The notes beneath the pieces are model-generated. The model saw only the letters and a list, made by a program, of their open reading frames with translations, had not been told where the DNA came from and did not search any database. A stretch of DNA of 13,061 bases from an uncultured Atopostipes sp. (GTDB lineage: Bacteria > Bacillota > Bacilli > Lactobacillales > Carnobacteriaceae_A), in NCBI GenBank assembly GCA_947296835.1, contig CAMYQS010000016.1, positions 1 through 13,061 of the forward strand, given 5' to 3'. Shown in pieces: positions 1-6,032 of the stretch. How positions within the stretch are numbered: position 1 is the first letter of the stretch; every line of letters starts with the position of its first letter. The translations under genes were made by a program, and so were the position numbers.

Positions 1-483
1 GAAGTAAATAAAAAACTAGGTATTACAATTGTTATTATTACGCATGAAATGAGCGTGATAAAAGAAATCTGTAATCGAGTGGCTGTTATGGAAGAGGGAC
101 GAGTGGTTGAGTTAAACGACGTTGTTTCAGTCTTCTCAAATCCACAAGCATTGATTTCAAAAGAATTTATCAGCTCAACGTCAAGCTTATCGCGTATTGA
201 CGAGTTGATAGAAGAAAAGGCTTCAATTGTGGAATTAGATGCTGGGCAGCAGATTTGGCGCCTAGACTTCTATGGTGCAAAAACGGAAGAGGCGATAATT
301 GCTGAAGTGACGAAGAAATTTGATATTAAGCCAAGTATTATATTCGCTAACGTTGAAGTAATTACGAACACAGTTCTGGGCTCGTTAATTGTCATATTAA
401 ACATATCAGGGGACTTGGAACAAGAAGTATTCGATTATTTCAGTAACAGAAAGATAAAAGTAGAGGTGATCAAACGTGCCTAA
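1..483 (+). CDS. metN: Methionine ABC importer ATP-binding protein MetN, 3' part
   Basis: This is the C-terminal part (160 residues) of the ATPase that powers methionine uptake through the MetNIQ importer at the inner face of the membrane. The frame is open from base 1, so the gene starts outside the window; MetN proteins are usually near 340 residues, so about half is missing, including Walker A, the signature motif and Walker B. The visible part opens with the strand leading to the H-loop (ITHEM, His15 of the fragment). It continues with the segment typical of importer ATPases (VAVMEEGRVVE), and its last 80 or so residues resemble the regulatory NIL domain that binds methionine in MetN. The stop overlaps the metI start by 8 bp, which implies translational coupling. 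The metI and metQ neighbours make the assignment firm; the substrate could include D-methionine or methionine sulfoxide. Confidence 0.93.
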   Translation, partial: EVNKKLGITIVIITHEMSVIKEICNRVAVMEEGRVVELNDVVSVFSNPQALISKEFISSTSSLSRIDELIEEKASIVELDAGQQIWRLDFYGAKTEEAIIAEVTKKFDIKPSIIFANVEVITNTVLGSLIVILNISGDLEQEVFDYFSNRKIKVEVIKRA

Positions 484-1168
484 TTCAATTATTCAATTAA
501 TGGAACAATATACACCAAACTTAGTCGTTTACTGGAGTGACTTTGTGCTCAGTATAGAAGAAACACTGATTATGATGTTTGGTTCCGGAATTTTCACTTT
601 TATTATTGGTTTGTTCCTTGGAACACTACTTGTTGTGACTCGAGAAGGAAATATATTAGAAAATCGCTTTATTTATCGCACGATTGATGGTATAACAAAT
701 ATTTTTCGGTCGATTCCATTTGTTATTTTAATTACCGTTTTAATCCCAATAACAGCAGTTATTATGGGAACATTCATCGGAGTAAAAGGTGCTATCTTCC
801 CACTGATTATCGGATCGACACCATTCTTTATCAGACAAGTCGATGCGGCATTATCGGATATTGATCAAGGTTTAATCGAAGCAGCGCAATCGATGGGGTT
901 ATCGCCATTAGCGATTATATTCCGAGTTTACCTTCGTGAGAGCATTCCAGCATTGGCTCGCTCAACGACCATCACAACGATTAGTCTACTTGGACTGACT
1001 GCGATGGGTGGAGTTGTCGGTGGTGGAGGAATTGGAGCATTTGTTATCCGCTACGGACATAACCGCTACATGACGGATATCACCTATGTTTCAGTTATCG
1101 TGATTTTATTATTTGTTTTAATCATTGAAAGAATTGGCAGTATTGTTATTAAAAAAACTACACATTAA
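476..1168 (+). CDS. metI: Methionine ABC importer permease MetI (MetP)
   Basis: This 230-residue membrane protein forms the methionine channel as a homodimer, coupled to MetN. It starts with GTG inside the end of metN, with the Shine-Dalgarno AGAGGTGA at 462-469 placed 6 nt upstream. Hydrophobic segments lie at about residues 28-54, 79-101, 104-120, 163-185 and 200-221, giving the five spans usual for this family. The cytoplasmic EAA loop that docks on the ATPase is clear at residues 135-160 (EAAQSMGLSP, then a conserved R-ES-PAL pattern). The glycine-rich stretch AMGGVVGGGGIGAF near residue 175 is also typical of MetI. Its length is normal. It sits 15 bp before metQ in the same operon. Confidence 0.95.
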   Translation: MPNSIIQLMEQYTPNLVVYWSDFVLSIEETLIMMFGSGIFTFIIGLFLGTLLVVTREGNILENRFIYRTIDGITNIFRSIPFVILITVLIPITAVIMGTFIGVKGAIFPLIIGSTPFFIRQVDAALSDIDQGLIEAAQSMGLSPLAIIFRVYLRESIPALARSTTITTISLLGLTAMGGVVGGGGIGAFVIRYGHNRYMTDITYVSVIVILLFVLIIERIGSIVIKKTTH

Positions 1169-1183
1169 AAGGAGATTATTAAA

Positions 1184-1996
1184 ATGAAGAAAACGTTACG
1201 TATTATCGCATTAGCTTTTGTCGCAGTATTGGTGCTCGCAGCTTGTGGAAGTGGAGATTCTGCTTCTGAAGATTCTAACGTTGTAAAAGTCGGAGTTGTT
1301 GGAAGTGACTCAGTCGTTTGGAACCACGTTGCTGAAAAAGCAGCTGCAGAAGGTATTGAGATAGAAGTAGTATACTTTGACTCATACCCATTACCAAACG
1401 CTGCGTTAGATGCAGGAGAACTTGACTTGAACTCATTTCAGCATTATATCTATTTTGAAAATGAAGTGGAACAGTTTGGTTATAACCTAGAAGTTGTGGG
1501 GGAAACGAGTTATGCACCACTGGGCATTTATTCCAACCTTTTGGATGAAATAGACGCGATTGAAGACGGTGCGAAGATTATTATTCCGGATGACGTGACG
1601 AACGGTGGACGTGCACTGTTACTATTACAAGAAGCTGGTCTAATTACTGTTGATCCAGAAGTCGGATTAACACCAACGCTAAAAGATGTCGAAAATCCAC
1701 ATGGCTTTGAAATTGTAGAACTAGCAGCAGCGAACATACCTGCTTCTTTAGAAGAAGCACCATTAGCGGTTATTAACTCAGGAATCGCTCGTGACGCAGG
1801 TCTACAGCCAGTTGAAGATGCATTGCTGATTGAAGAAGCTGAACCAGGTGAGAACCCATATGTGAACATTATTGTAGCGCATAGCGATCGTGCAGATGAC
1901 GAAGTGTTAAAACGTGTCGTTGAGCTTTACCAGTCGGATGATACTAAAGAAGTAATTATTGAAGACTCAAAAGGTGCATCTATTCCAGTATTCTAA
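1184..1996 (+). CDS. metQ: Methionine-binding lipoprotein MetQ
   Basis: This 270-residue extracellular lipoprotein captures methionine and delivers it to MetI-MetN. The N-terminus is a lipoprotein signal: MKK, a hydrophobic core, then the lipobox LAAC with Cys21 as the lipidated residue, followed by a Ser/Gly/Asp-rich linker. Family features follow: KVGVVGSDSVVWNHV near residue 35, YFDSYPLPNAALDAGELDLN near 65-84, then FQHYIYFENE, and VINSGIARDAGL near residue 195. These are hallmarks of the NlpA/MetQ family. The Shine-Dalgarno AAAAGGAG (1167-1174) overlaps the metI stop and is 9 nt from the ATG. It is the last gene of the operon and is followed by a strong terminator. The family assignment is secure; methionine specificity rests on family and operon context. 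Confidence 0.94.
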   Translation: MKKTLRIIALAFVAVLVLAACGSGDSASEDSNVVKVGVVGSDSVVWNHVAEKAAAEGIEIEVVYFDSYPLPNAALDAGELDLNSFQHYIYFENEVEQFGYNLEVVGETSYAPLGIYSNLLDEIDAIEDGAKIIIPDDVTNGGRALLLLQEAGLITVDPEVGLTPTLKDVENPHGFEIVELAAANIPASLEEAPLAVINSGIARDAGLQPVEDALLIEEAEPGENPYVNIIVAHSDRADDEVLKRVVELYQSDDTKEVIIEDSKGASIPVF

Positions 1997-2008
1997 TAGA
2001 TTAAACAT

Positions 2009-2050
2009 GTCCTTTCTGAAATGTTTTGATTCAGGAAGGACTATTTTTTT
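2009..2050 (+). terminator. Intrinsic terminator of the metNIQ operon
   Basis: A 12-bp stem (GTCCTTTCTGAA at 2009-2020 with TTCAGGAAGGAC at 2030-2041, one G-U pair) encloses a 9-nt loop. It is followed by TA and seven T residues. It begins 12 bp after the metQ stop. Confidence 0.93.
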
Positions 2051-2080
2051 GCTCATTTCATACAGAAAGTAAAAATAGGT

Positions 2081-2109
2081 TTGCATTCCTTTAGAAGGCG
2101 TGTTATATT
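2081..2109 (+). promoter_or_regulatory. Sigma-A type promoter of the structured RNA
   Basis: TTGCAT (2081-2086) and TATATT (2104-2109) are separated by exactly 17 bp, close to the vegetative consensus. Transcription would start near 2115-2116. No reading frame with a ribosome site follows before the terminator at 2286, so the product is probably RNA. Confidence 0.7.
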
Positions 2110-2114
2110 ATTAA

Positions 2115-2286
2115 AGCTTATGCGATGAGCCGACCTGAAACAAGCTTTTACAGAAGGTCATTTGCACGTCACTGCATGAGAATATAGTGATGAGGAGCCA
2201 GTGGATGTGAACACTGCTCTTATCTAATCAATTTAATTGAATAGATTGCCAGCAAGCGTAGACAATGACCTGTCTGCGTTTTTTTG
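2115..2286 (+). ncRNA. Candidate structured small RNA or leader RNA, family unknown
   Basis: About 170 nt lie between a good promoter and an intrinsic terminator, with no convincing reading frame. Several helices can be drawn by eye. AAAGCTT (2113-2119, at the 5' edge) can pair with AAGCTTT (2142-2148). GTCACT (2169-2174) can pair with AGTGAT (2186-2191). A long bulged hairpin spans 2189-2224 (CAGTG against CACTG at its tip). An A/T-rich hairpin spans about 2224-2248, and the terminator hairpin is at 2255-2280. The terminator loop ATGACC (2265-2270) is complementary to GGTCAT (2156-2161), which could form a kissing or pseudoknot contact. I checked it by memory against SRP RNA, RNase P RNA, tmRNA, T-box and the common riboswitch cores and saw no match. 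It could be a standalone sRNA or an attenuator leader of the membrane protein gene 137 bp downstream. Confidence 0.55.
2255..2286 (+). terminator. Intrinsic terminator ending the structured RNA
   Basis: A 10-bp stem (AGCGTAGACA at 2255-2264 with TGTCTGCGTT at 2271-2280, two G-U pairs) carries a 6-nt loop and runs into seven T residues (2279-2285). The loop can pair with an upstream segment of the same transcript, so termination could be conditional. Confidence 0.85.
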
Positions 2287-2345
2287 CTTTTTAGGGGTCT
2301 TTTTTGCATTTCACATAAAAAGTTAGCGGCTATAAGCCCTTTTCC

Positions 2346-2374
2346 TTTAAAAGATATTTATTTATTCTTATACT
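2346..2374 (+). promoter_or_regulatory. Possible promoter of the TM-helix-repeat membrane protein
   Basis: TTTAAA (2346-2351) and TATACT (2369-2374) are 17 bp apart, about 50 bp before the start codon. An alternative is TTTATT (2357-2362) with TATAGA (2380-2385), also at 17 bp. The region is A/T-rich, so such matches are easy to find. The rest of 2287-2404 shows nothing else I can name. Confidence 0.4.
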
Positions 2375-2422
2375 ACTTTTATAGATACATAAGAAAATAA
2401 ATTTATGAAGGAGAGAATAGTT

Positions 2423-3694
2423 ATGAATGAATTGAATCATTTATGGAACTCTATGGTAAGTATGCTACCGAAGTTAATAATGGGTATTTTATTAATCATT
2501 GTTGCTTGGGTAGTTGCTACTTTAGTGAAGAAAGCCATTCAAGCAGGACTTGAGGCTGTTAATTTAGATGATAAGTTAGCAGGTTGGGGTGCAGTTAAAA
2601 CGGCAGAACAAGGTAGAAATACAATTGATATGCTCGCACAAGTCTTTTATTATCTAGTATGGATTTTATTCTTACCTGGAATTTTTGAAACATTCGGCTT
2701 AACATCAGTGTATCAGCCAATTCAAAATATGGTAAACACAGCATTAGCTTTCTTACCTAATATTATTGGCGCAGTTGTACTAGTAGTTGCTGCTTTTGTA
2801 GTTGGTAAATTTGTTAAGAATTTGGTTTATAATTTAGCACTATCGCTAAACGTGGATCGTTGGGTATCGAAATTTACAAACCAAGATACGACAGCGGACC
2901 CATCAGCTGGTGTTGCAACAGAACGTAAAGATACAATCGCGAATGTATTAGCGAATATTGCTTATGTATTAGTCTTAATTCCAATTCTTGTTGTTGCACT
3001 TGAAACATTAGGTATTCGTTCAATTTCAGAGCCAATCGTTAATGTATTGAACGCTGTCTTAGCAGCTATTCCAAATATCTTAGTTGCAGTTATCTTATTA
3101 GGTGTGGGTATTGCAATCGCTAAGTTTGTTGGAGATCTAGTTACAAGCTTACTAAGCGGAACTGGAATCAATAACGTTACTAAAGGTTTAGATGTTAAAG
3201 GGACTCAAAACCTTGACCTAGCTAAAATTAGTGGACAAATTGTTGCCGGATTAATTGGATTATTCTTCTTTGTAGAAGCACTAAACGCTTTAAACTTAGA
3301 AGTATTAAATGCGATTGGTGCAGCGATTATCGCTTACTTACCAAACGTCATCTTTGCAATCATCATCCTAGCATTAGGTGTAATTGGTGGTCAATGGTTA
3401 GCTGGTTTAATTTCACAGTCTACAGGTAGTAAGTGGGCTGGAAGATTAGTGCAATACGTACTGATTGCTTTCGCACTATTTATGGTATTAGATCAATTAA
3501 ACTTTGCATCAAACATTGTTAATGGAGCATTCATGTTCATTATCGGTGGATTAGCCGTAGCATTCGCATTAGCATTTGGACTAGGTGGACGCGACTTCGC
3601 TTCTAAGCAGTTAGATAAATTAGACCGCAAAGTTGAAGAAGAAGCTAAGAAACCAGGAACAGACCACGTGGATCCAACTGATCCATCCCTATAA
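2423..3694 (+). CDS. Mechanosensitive-channel-like membrane protein with four conserved TM-helix repeats
   Basis: The 423-residue integral membrane protein contains four copies of a unit starting with [LI]P(N/K), followed by a long hydrophobic helix and then G/A-K-x-V or a similar polar exit. The units begin near residues 15, 111, 216 and 306. Further hydrophobic segments lie near 75-95, 175-195, 275-290 and 343-385. The C-terminal FALAFGLGGRDFA (about 381-393) is characteristic of the 'conserved TM helix' (TM_helix) family that databases group with mechanosensitive channels. A charged, probably cytoplasmic tail follows. No MscS beta domain is present, so channel activity is unproven. An in-frame ATG exists at 2405, but the Shine-Dalgarno AAGGAG (2408-2413) lies inside that extension and 9 nt before the ATG at 2423, so I chose 2423. 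It appears monocistronic, with its own terminator. A role in osmotic or envelope stress is an inference from family. Confidence 0.85.
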   Translation: MNELNHLWNSMVSMLPKLIMGILLIIVAWVVATLVKKAIQAGLEAVNLDDKLAGWGAVKTAEQGRNTIDMLAQVFYYLVWILFLPGIFETFGLTSVYQPIQNMVNTALAFLPNIIGAVVLVVAAFVVGKFVKNLVYNLALSLNVDRWVSKFTNQDTTADPSAGVATERKDTIANVLANIAYVLVLIPILVVALETLGIRSISEPIVNVLNAVLAAIPNILVAVILLGVGIAIAKFVGDLVTSLLSGTGINNVTKGLDVKGTQNLDLAKISGQIVAGLIGLFFFVEALNALNLEVLNAIGAAIIAYLPNVIFAIIILALGVIGGQWLAGLISQSTGSKWAGRLVQYVLIAFALFMVLDQLNFASNIVNGAFMFIIGGLAVAFALAFGLGGRDFASKQLDKLDRKVEEEAKKPGTDHVDPTDPSL

Positions 3695-3731
3695 TTTAAA
3701 ATATTAATTATGCTATAACATATGGCGTATG

Positions 3732-3766
3732 AGGTTGTCTCTAGAAATTAGAGGCAGCCTTTTTTT
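3732..3766 (+). terminator. Intrinsic terminator after the TM-helix-repeat gene
   Basis: A 12-bp stem (AGGTTGTCTCTA at 3732-3743 with TAGAGGCAGCCT at 3749-3760, two G-U pairs) with a 5-nt loop runs into a T tract ending at 3766. It starts 37 bp past the stop codon. Confidence 0.93.
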
Positions 3767-3796
3767 GAATGTGCACATAATGTATTTGTTTGCAGT

Positions 3797-4150
3797 TAAA
3801 TTGTTTACGTGTGGAAGAGAAGTACTTTTTTAAAGGGCTTGTGAGAAATAAAGAGTATTAGTATCAAATAATTGGGTTGCTCACGGATTAGATAGTGTTA
3901 TTTCACAGAGTTTGTGAGAATAAGGGGTCTTACGTGATCGTAATTTATTTACAAGCGCGTGAGAACTTCTTGCCCGCTCATAATTTATTTACAAGCGTGT
4001 AAAGGGGAGATTTCACAGACTTTGTGAGGTTACACAGTCTTAGAGTCCAGATAATCGATTGATCGACATACAGGATAACTTAATACCATAAGCCTTGTGA
4101 GAAAAGGCTATCTTATGCAGGCGTAATTTGTTTGTAGACACGCAAGATTT
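3797..4150. repeat. Cluster of degenerate intergenic repeats
   Basis: This gene-free stretch holds several diverged copies of one composite unit. Its first half is TTGTGAGAA, about 10 bases, then TCTTA; copies have GTGAG at 3841, 3914, 3959, 4024 and 4097. Its second half is TAATTTATTTACAAGCG(C/T)GT, nearly identical at 3941-3960 and 3981-4000, with looser copies at 3797-3808 and 4124-4143. A 21-bp segment, TTTCACAGA(G/C)TTTGTGAG then three bases, occurs at 3901 and 4011 with three differences. It contains the inverted pair TCACA/TGTGA. The copies at 3914 and 4097 align without gaps over about 55 bp. No open frame, RNA gene or transposase remnant is visible. It may be a decayed mobile repeat, a multi-site regulatory region or an old tandem duplication. 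Confidence 0.65.
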
Positions 4151-4160
4151 AGACTCTACA

Positions 4161-4200
4161 TAAAGAAAGAAGTACACCAAATGAGTGGTGTACTTCTTTA
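4161..4200 (-). terminator. Intrinsic terminator of the ydaT operon
   Basis: A perfect 14-bp stem (4166-4179 with 4186-4199) encloses a 6-nt loop. Read on the minus strand it is followed by a pyrimidine-rich tail (CTTTA), and it lies about 15 bp past the stop of the short paralogue. On the plus strand the tail is ATTAAA, so the minus strand is the likely user. Confidence 0.8.
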
Positions 4201-4214
4201 TTAAATTACTTCAT

Positions 4215-4442
4215 TTAATCTTTTACATCTAAATCTGCAGGATATCTTTTTAGGATATCCTCTTTTTCTTCGTCTGACGCTGTGTCATACCATTTTTCTG
4301 CTTCGACAGATGCTTCTTCAAATAATAAGTTTTTATCCTTTGAATCATCTGGATTACTATTAGCAAGGTCGATAGTCTTACCTTTTATCCAAGGATTTAA
4401 AGCAATAAATTTTGGTGGTAAATCATGCATATCGTAACTCAT
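4215..4442 (-). CDS. Small paralogue of the YdaT N-terminal domain
   Basis: This 75-residue acidic, soluble protein aligns without gaps to the first 60 residues of the YdaT-like protein encoded just upstream. Both begin M-x-x-DM-x-D-x-P and share K-x-IDxAN near residues 22-28, an EAxxW core ending at Trp51, and a following ASxxE motif. It lacks the C-terminal DUF2188 part entirely. There is no signal peptide or membrane segment. The start is supported by AGGAGG (4450-4455) 7 nt upstream. The gap to ydaT is 34 bp and a terminator follows, so the two genes form an operon. I cannot assign a molecular function. A general stress role is inferred only from the neighbour; the gene probably arose by partial duplication. 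Confidence 0.8.
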   Translation of the reverse strand: MSYDMHDLPPKFIALNPWIKGKTIDLANSNPDDSKDKNLLFEEASVEAEKWYDTASDEEKEDILKRYPADLDVKD

Positions 4443-4476
4443 ACGTTTTCCTCCTAATGTTTTATTGTTCTATTAA

Positions 4477-4926
4477 TTATTTTGATGGGTTTCGTTTCGT
4501 CTGTATGTTGCCATCTTGCTTATAAATTATGACTTTACTTTCTTTATTCTCAGCCATTTCTTCTGCACGTTTAATGGCATCCTCTTTGTAGTTGAAAGTT
4601 TGATCCGCTCGATCGGCACCGACTGTCTGGACTTTCCAAACGTCCTCTTCATAAAAGACTTTGACATCATTATCAACCAGATCCATATTTACGGTTAACT
4701 CGTGGTTATCATCTTTTTTAGGATCCGGTGCTTGCTCAAACTCTTTCAATTCGTCTTCAGAAGCATCATCCAACCATTCTTGGGCTTCAGCGTGGGCAAT
4801 TGGGATGGCTCGGCCATCATCATACCCTTGAGCTTCTAATGCATTTGCGATATCAATTGCTTTCTTACGCAAAAGAGGATCCATATTCTTCATTGAATCA
4901 GGATAATCCTTCATATCCCATGGCAT
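4477..4926 (-). CDS. ydaT: YdaT-like stress protein with C-terminal DUF2188 domain
   Basis: The 149-residue soluble acidic protein closely matches my recollection of Bacillus subtilis YdaT, a sigma-B general stress protein of about 150 residues. Residues 1-60 form the YdaT N-terminal unit (MPWDMKDYPDSMKN, then RKKAIDIANAL and GRAIPIAHAEAQEW). An acidic linker follows. Residues 88-147 look like DUF2188: a short strand with VWKVQ, then a helix with K-EDAIKRAEEMA and the closing KVIIYKQDGNIQ. An in-frame ATG exists 30 bp further upstream, but AGGAGG (4934-4939) is 7 nt before the ATG at 4926 and lies inside the longer version, which decides the start. It is first in a two-gene operon with its short paralogue. 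The biochemical function is unknown; the stress role comes from the homologue. Confidence 0.85.
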   Translation of the reverse strand: MPWDMKDYPDSMKNMDPLLRKKAIDIANALEAQGYDDGRAIPIAHAEAQEWLDDASEDELKEFEQAPDPKKDDNHELTVNMDLVDNDVKVFYEEDVWKVQTVGADRADQTFNYKEDAIKRAEEMAENKESKVIIYKQDGNIQTKRNPSK

Positions 4927-4965
4927 TGGTGTTCCTCCTCTTATCGTTCTGTTCATCTTAATTCA

Positions 4966-4974
4966 TTTATACCA
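4966..4974 (-). promoter_or_regulatory. Possible extended -10 promoter of the ydaT operon
   Basis: On the minus strand TGGTATAAA gives an extended -10 (TG at 4973-4974, TATAAA at 4966-4971), about 40 bp before the ydaT start. The -35 position reads TAGCAT, a poor match. I see no clear sigma-B pair (GTTT and GGGTAT). Confidence 0.45.
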
Positions 4975-5048
4975 TGGATTAACTAGTGATGCTAATGATG
5001 TGCTTGTGTTTCGTATAAGGATTATTATTCTAAGATTGAGTGAAAATT

Positions 5049-5057
5049 TGATATGAT
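5049..5057 (+). promoter_or_regulatory. Possible extended -10 promoter of the epimerase-like gene
   Basis: TGATATGAT contains TATGAT (5052-5057) with the TG of an extended -10 one base upstream. It lies 30 bp before the GTG start. No good -35 is visible. It is divergent from the ydaT promoter, the two -10 elements being about 80 bp apart. Confidence 0.45.
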
Positions 5058-5087
5058 AGGGCTATAAGTTCGAAGGAGGAATTTTAA

Positions 5088-5972
5088 GTGAAAAATATTT
5101 TAGTACTGGGTGGAACACGCTTTTTTGGAATGAAGGCTGTAGAGTTACTGCTTGATAGTGGTCATCGTGTAACCATCGCAACTCGAGGAAATTCTCCGCA
5201 TCCATTTGGCGATTCGGTTGACCATATTATATTAGATGCTAGTGACGGGACGCATCCAGGATGGGCAGAGGTAGCCGATCAAAAGTGGGATGCCGTATTC
5301 AATAACGTTCTCTATACAAAAGAAGATGCGCAATTAATGATTGATAAGTTTGAAAGTCTTACAGACCAATTTTATTTCACATCATCAATGGCTGTTTATT
5401 CAGGTGATAAAGACGGTTATCAGGAGACGGATTTCAATCCAACGACTTATGACATTGATGAAACAATCGAAGTGACTTACGGCGAAGGTAAGCGCCAAGC
5501 AGAGGCTATCCTATATACGAAAGCACCTTTTAACGTAACGGCTTTTCGCTTCCCAATCGTCCTTGATATCGATGATTATACCGAGAGACTGCATTTCTAC
5601 GTTGAAAAAGCATTAAATAACGAGAAAATTTACTTCAACAATCTCAATTCAAAAGTGAATTATGTTAAAGGCACAACAGCTGCAGAATCGATTGTTTGGG
5701 CAATTGAAAAGAACAAAAGTGATATTTATAACATCAGCTCAAGTGATGCCGTAACGCTTGGCACATTGATGGATTGGATTTCAGAAGGGCTTAACAAACC
5801 ATTAGACCTTGTTGAAATGGAACACTTTGAAGAAAGCTCCCCATTTAATACGCCGCACGATCAGTACTTAATTTCAGAAAAAATTCACTTAGAAGGTTTT
5901 GAATTAAAAACATTAGGCGAATGGATGAAGCCATTAATCGTTGCGCTTAAAGAGCAATTTGAAGAGGAATAA
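5088..5972 (+). CDS. NAD-dependent epimerase/dehydratase family protein (extended SDR)
   Basis: The 294-residue soluble protein has the fold of an extended short-chain dehydrogenase. A Rossmann strand and glycine motif open it (ILVLGGTRFFG, residues 4-14), a basic residue at the end of strand 2 (ATRGN, near 33) suits dinucleotide binding, and Ser99/Ser100 (FTSSMAVY) precede the catalytic Y-x-x-x-K at residues 131-135 (YGEGK). The C-terminal half, which sets the substrate, includes FNNLNSKVNYV near residue 185 and YNISSSDAVTLG near 215. The start is GTG with AAGGAGGA (5073-5080) 7 nt upstream. It resembles the uncharacterised SDR group often called NAD-dependent epimerase, or RNA-binding-like in plants. 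I cannot name the substrate. It lies 60 bp before pyc with no terminator between, but pyc has its own -10 element. Confidence 0.85.
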   Translation: MKNILVLGGTRFFGMKAVELLLDSGHRVTIATRGNSPHPFGDSVDHIILDASDGTHPGWAEVADQKWDAVFNNVLYTKEDAQLMIDKFESLTDQFYFTSSMAVYSGDKDGYQETDFNPTTYDIDETIEVTYGEGKRQAEAILYTKAPFNVTAFRFPIVLDIDDYTERLHFYVEKALNNEKIYFNNLNSKVNYVKGTTAAESIVWAIEKNKSDIYNISSSDAVTLGTLMDWISEGLNKPLDLVEMEHFEESSPFNTPHDQYLISEKIHLEGFELKTLGEWMKPLIVALKEQFEEE

Positions 5973-5974
5973 TC

Positions 5975-6003
5975 TATTTTACAAGAGCGTTTTACGCTAT
6001 AAT
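5975..6003 (+). promoter_or_regulatory. Likely pyc promoter with an inverted repeat in the spacer
   Basis: A perfect TATAAT lies at 5998-6003, 29 bp before the pyc start. The -35 is unclear: TATTTT (5975-5980) gives 17 bp spacing, while the better TTTACA (5978-5983) gives only 14. The spacer holds the inverted repeat AGCGT-TTT-ACGCT (5986-5998), which could be an operator or chance. Confidence 0.5.
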
Positions 6004-6032
6004 ATGAGTGTAATGATGGAGGAGTTGAGTGA

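Noticed and set aside
1275..1869. Two minus-strand frames opposite metQ
   Set aside because: They lie fully inside metQ, have no ribosome sites or family features and are by-products of its codon use. The same holds for the antisense frames in pyc and the acyltransferase.
2115..2286. A known riboswitch, T-box, SRP RNA, 6S or tmRNA
   Set aside because: None of the core motifs I know for these families is present, and the 5' and 3' ends do not pair as in 6S RNA. I left it as an unassigned structured RNA.
3797..4150. CRISPR array
   Set aside because: The repeats are diverged, unit spacing is irregular (73, 45, 65, 73) and there are no cas genes.
4728..4961. Plus-strand frame opposite ydaT
   Set aside because: It overlaps ydaT in antisense, has no ribosome site and no recognisable protein features.
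5978..5998. Catabolite response element (cre) upstream of pyc
   Set aside because: The reverse strand GTAAAACGCTCTTG matches only the centre of the cre consensus; both outer base pairs on each side mismatch.
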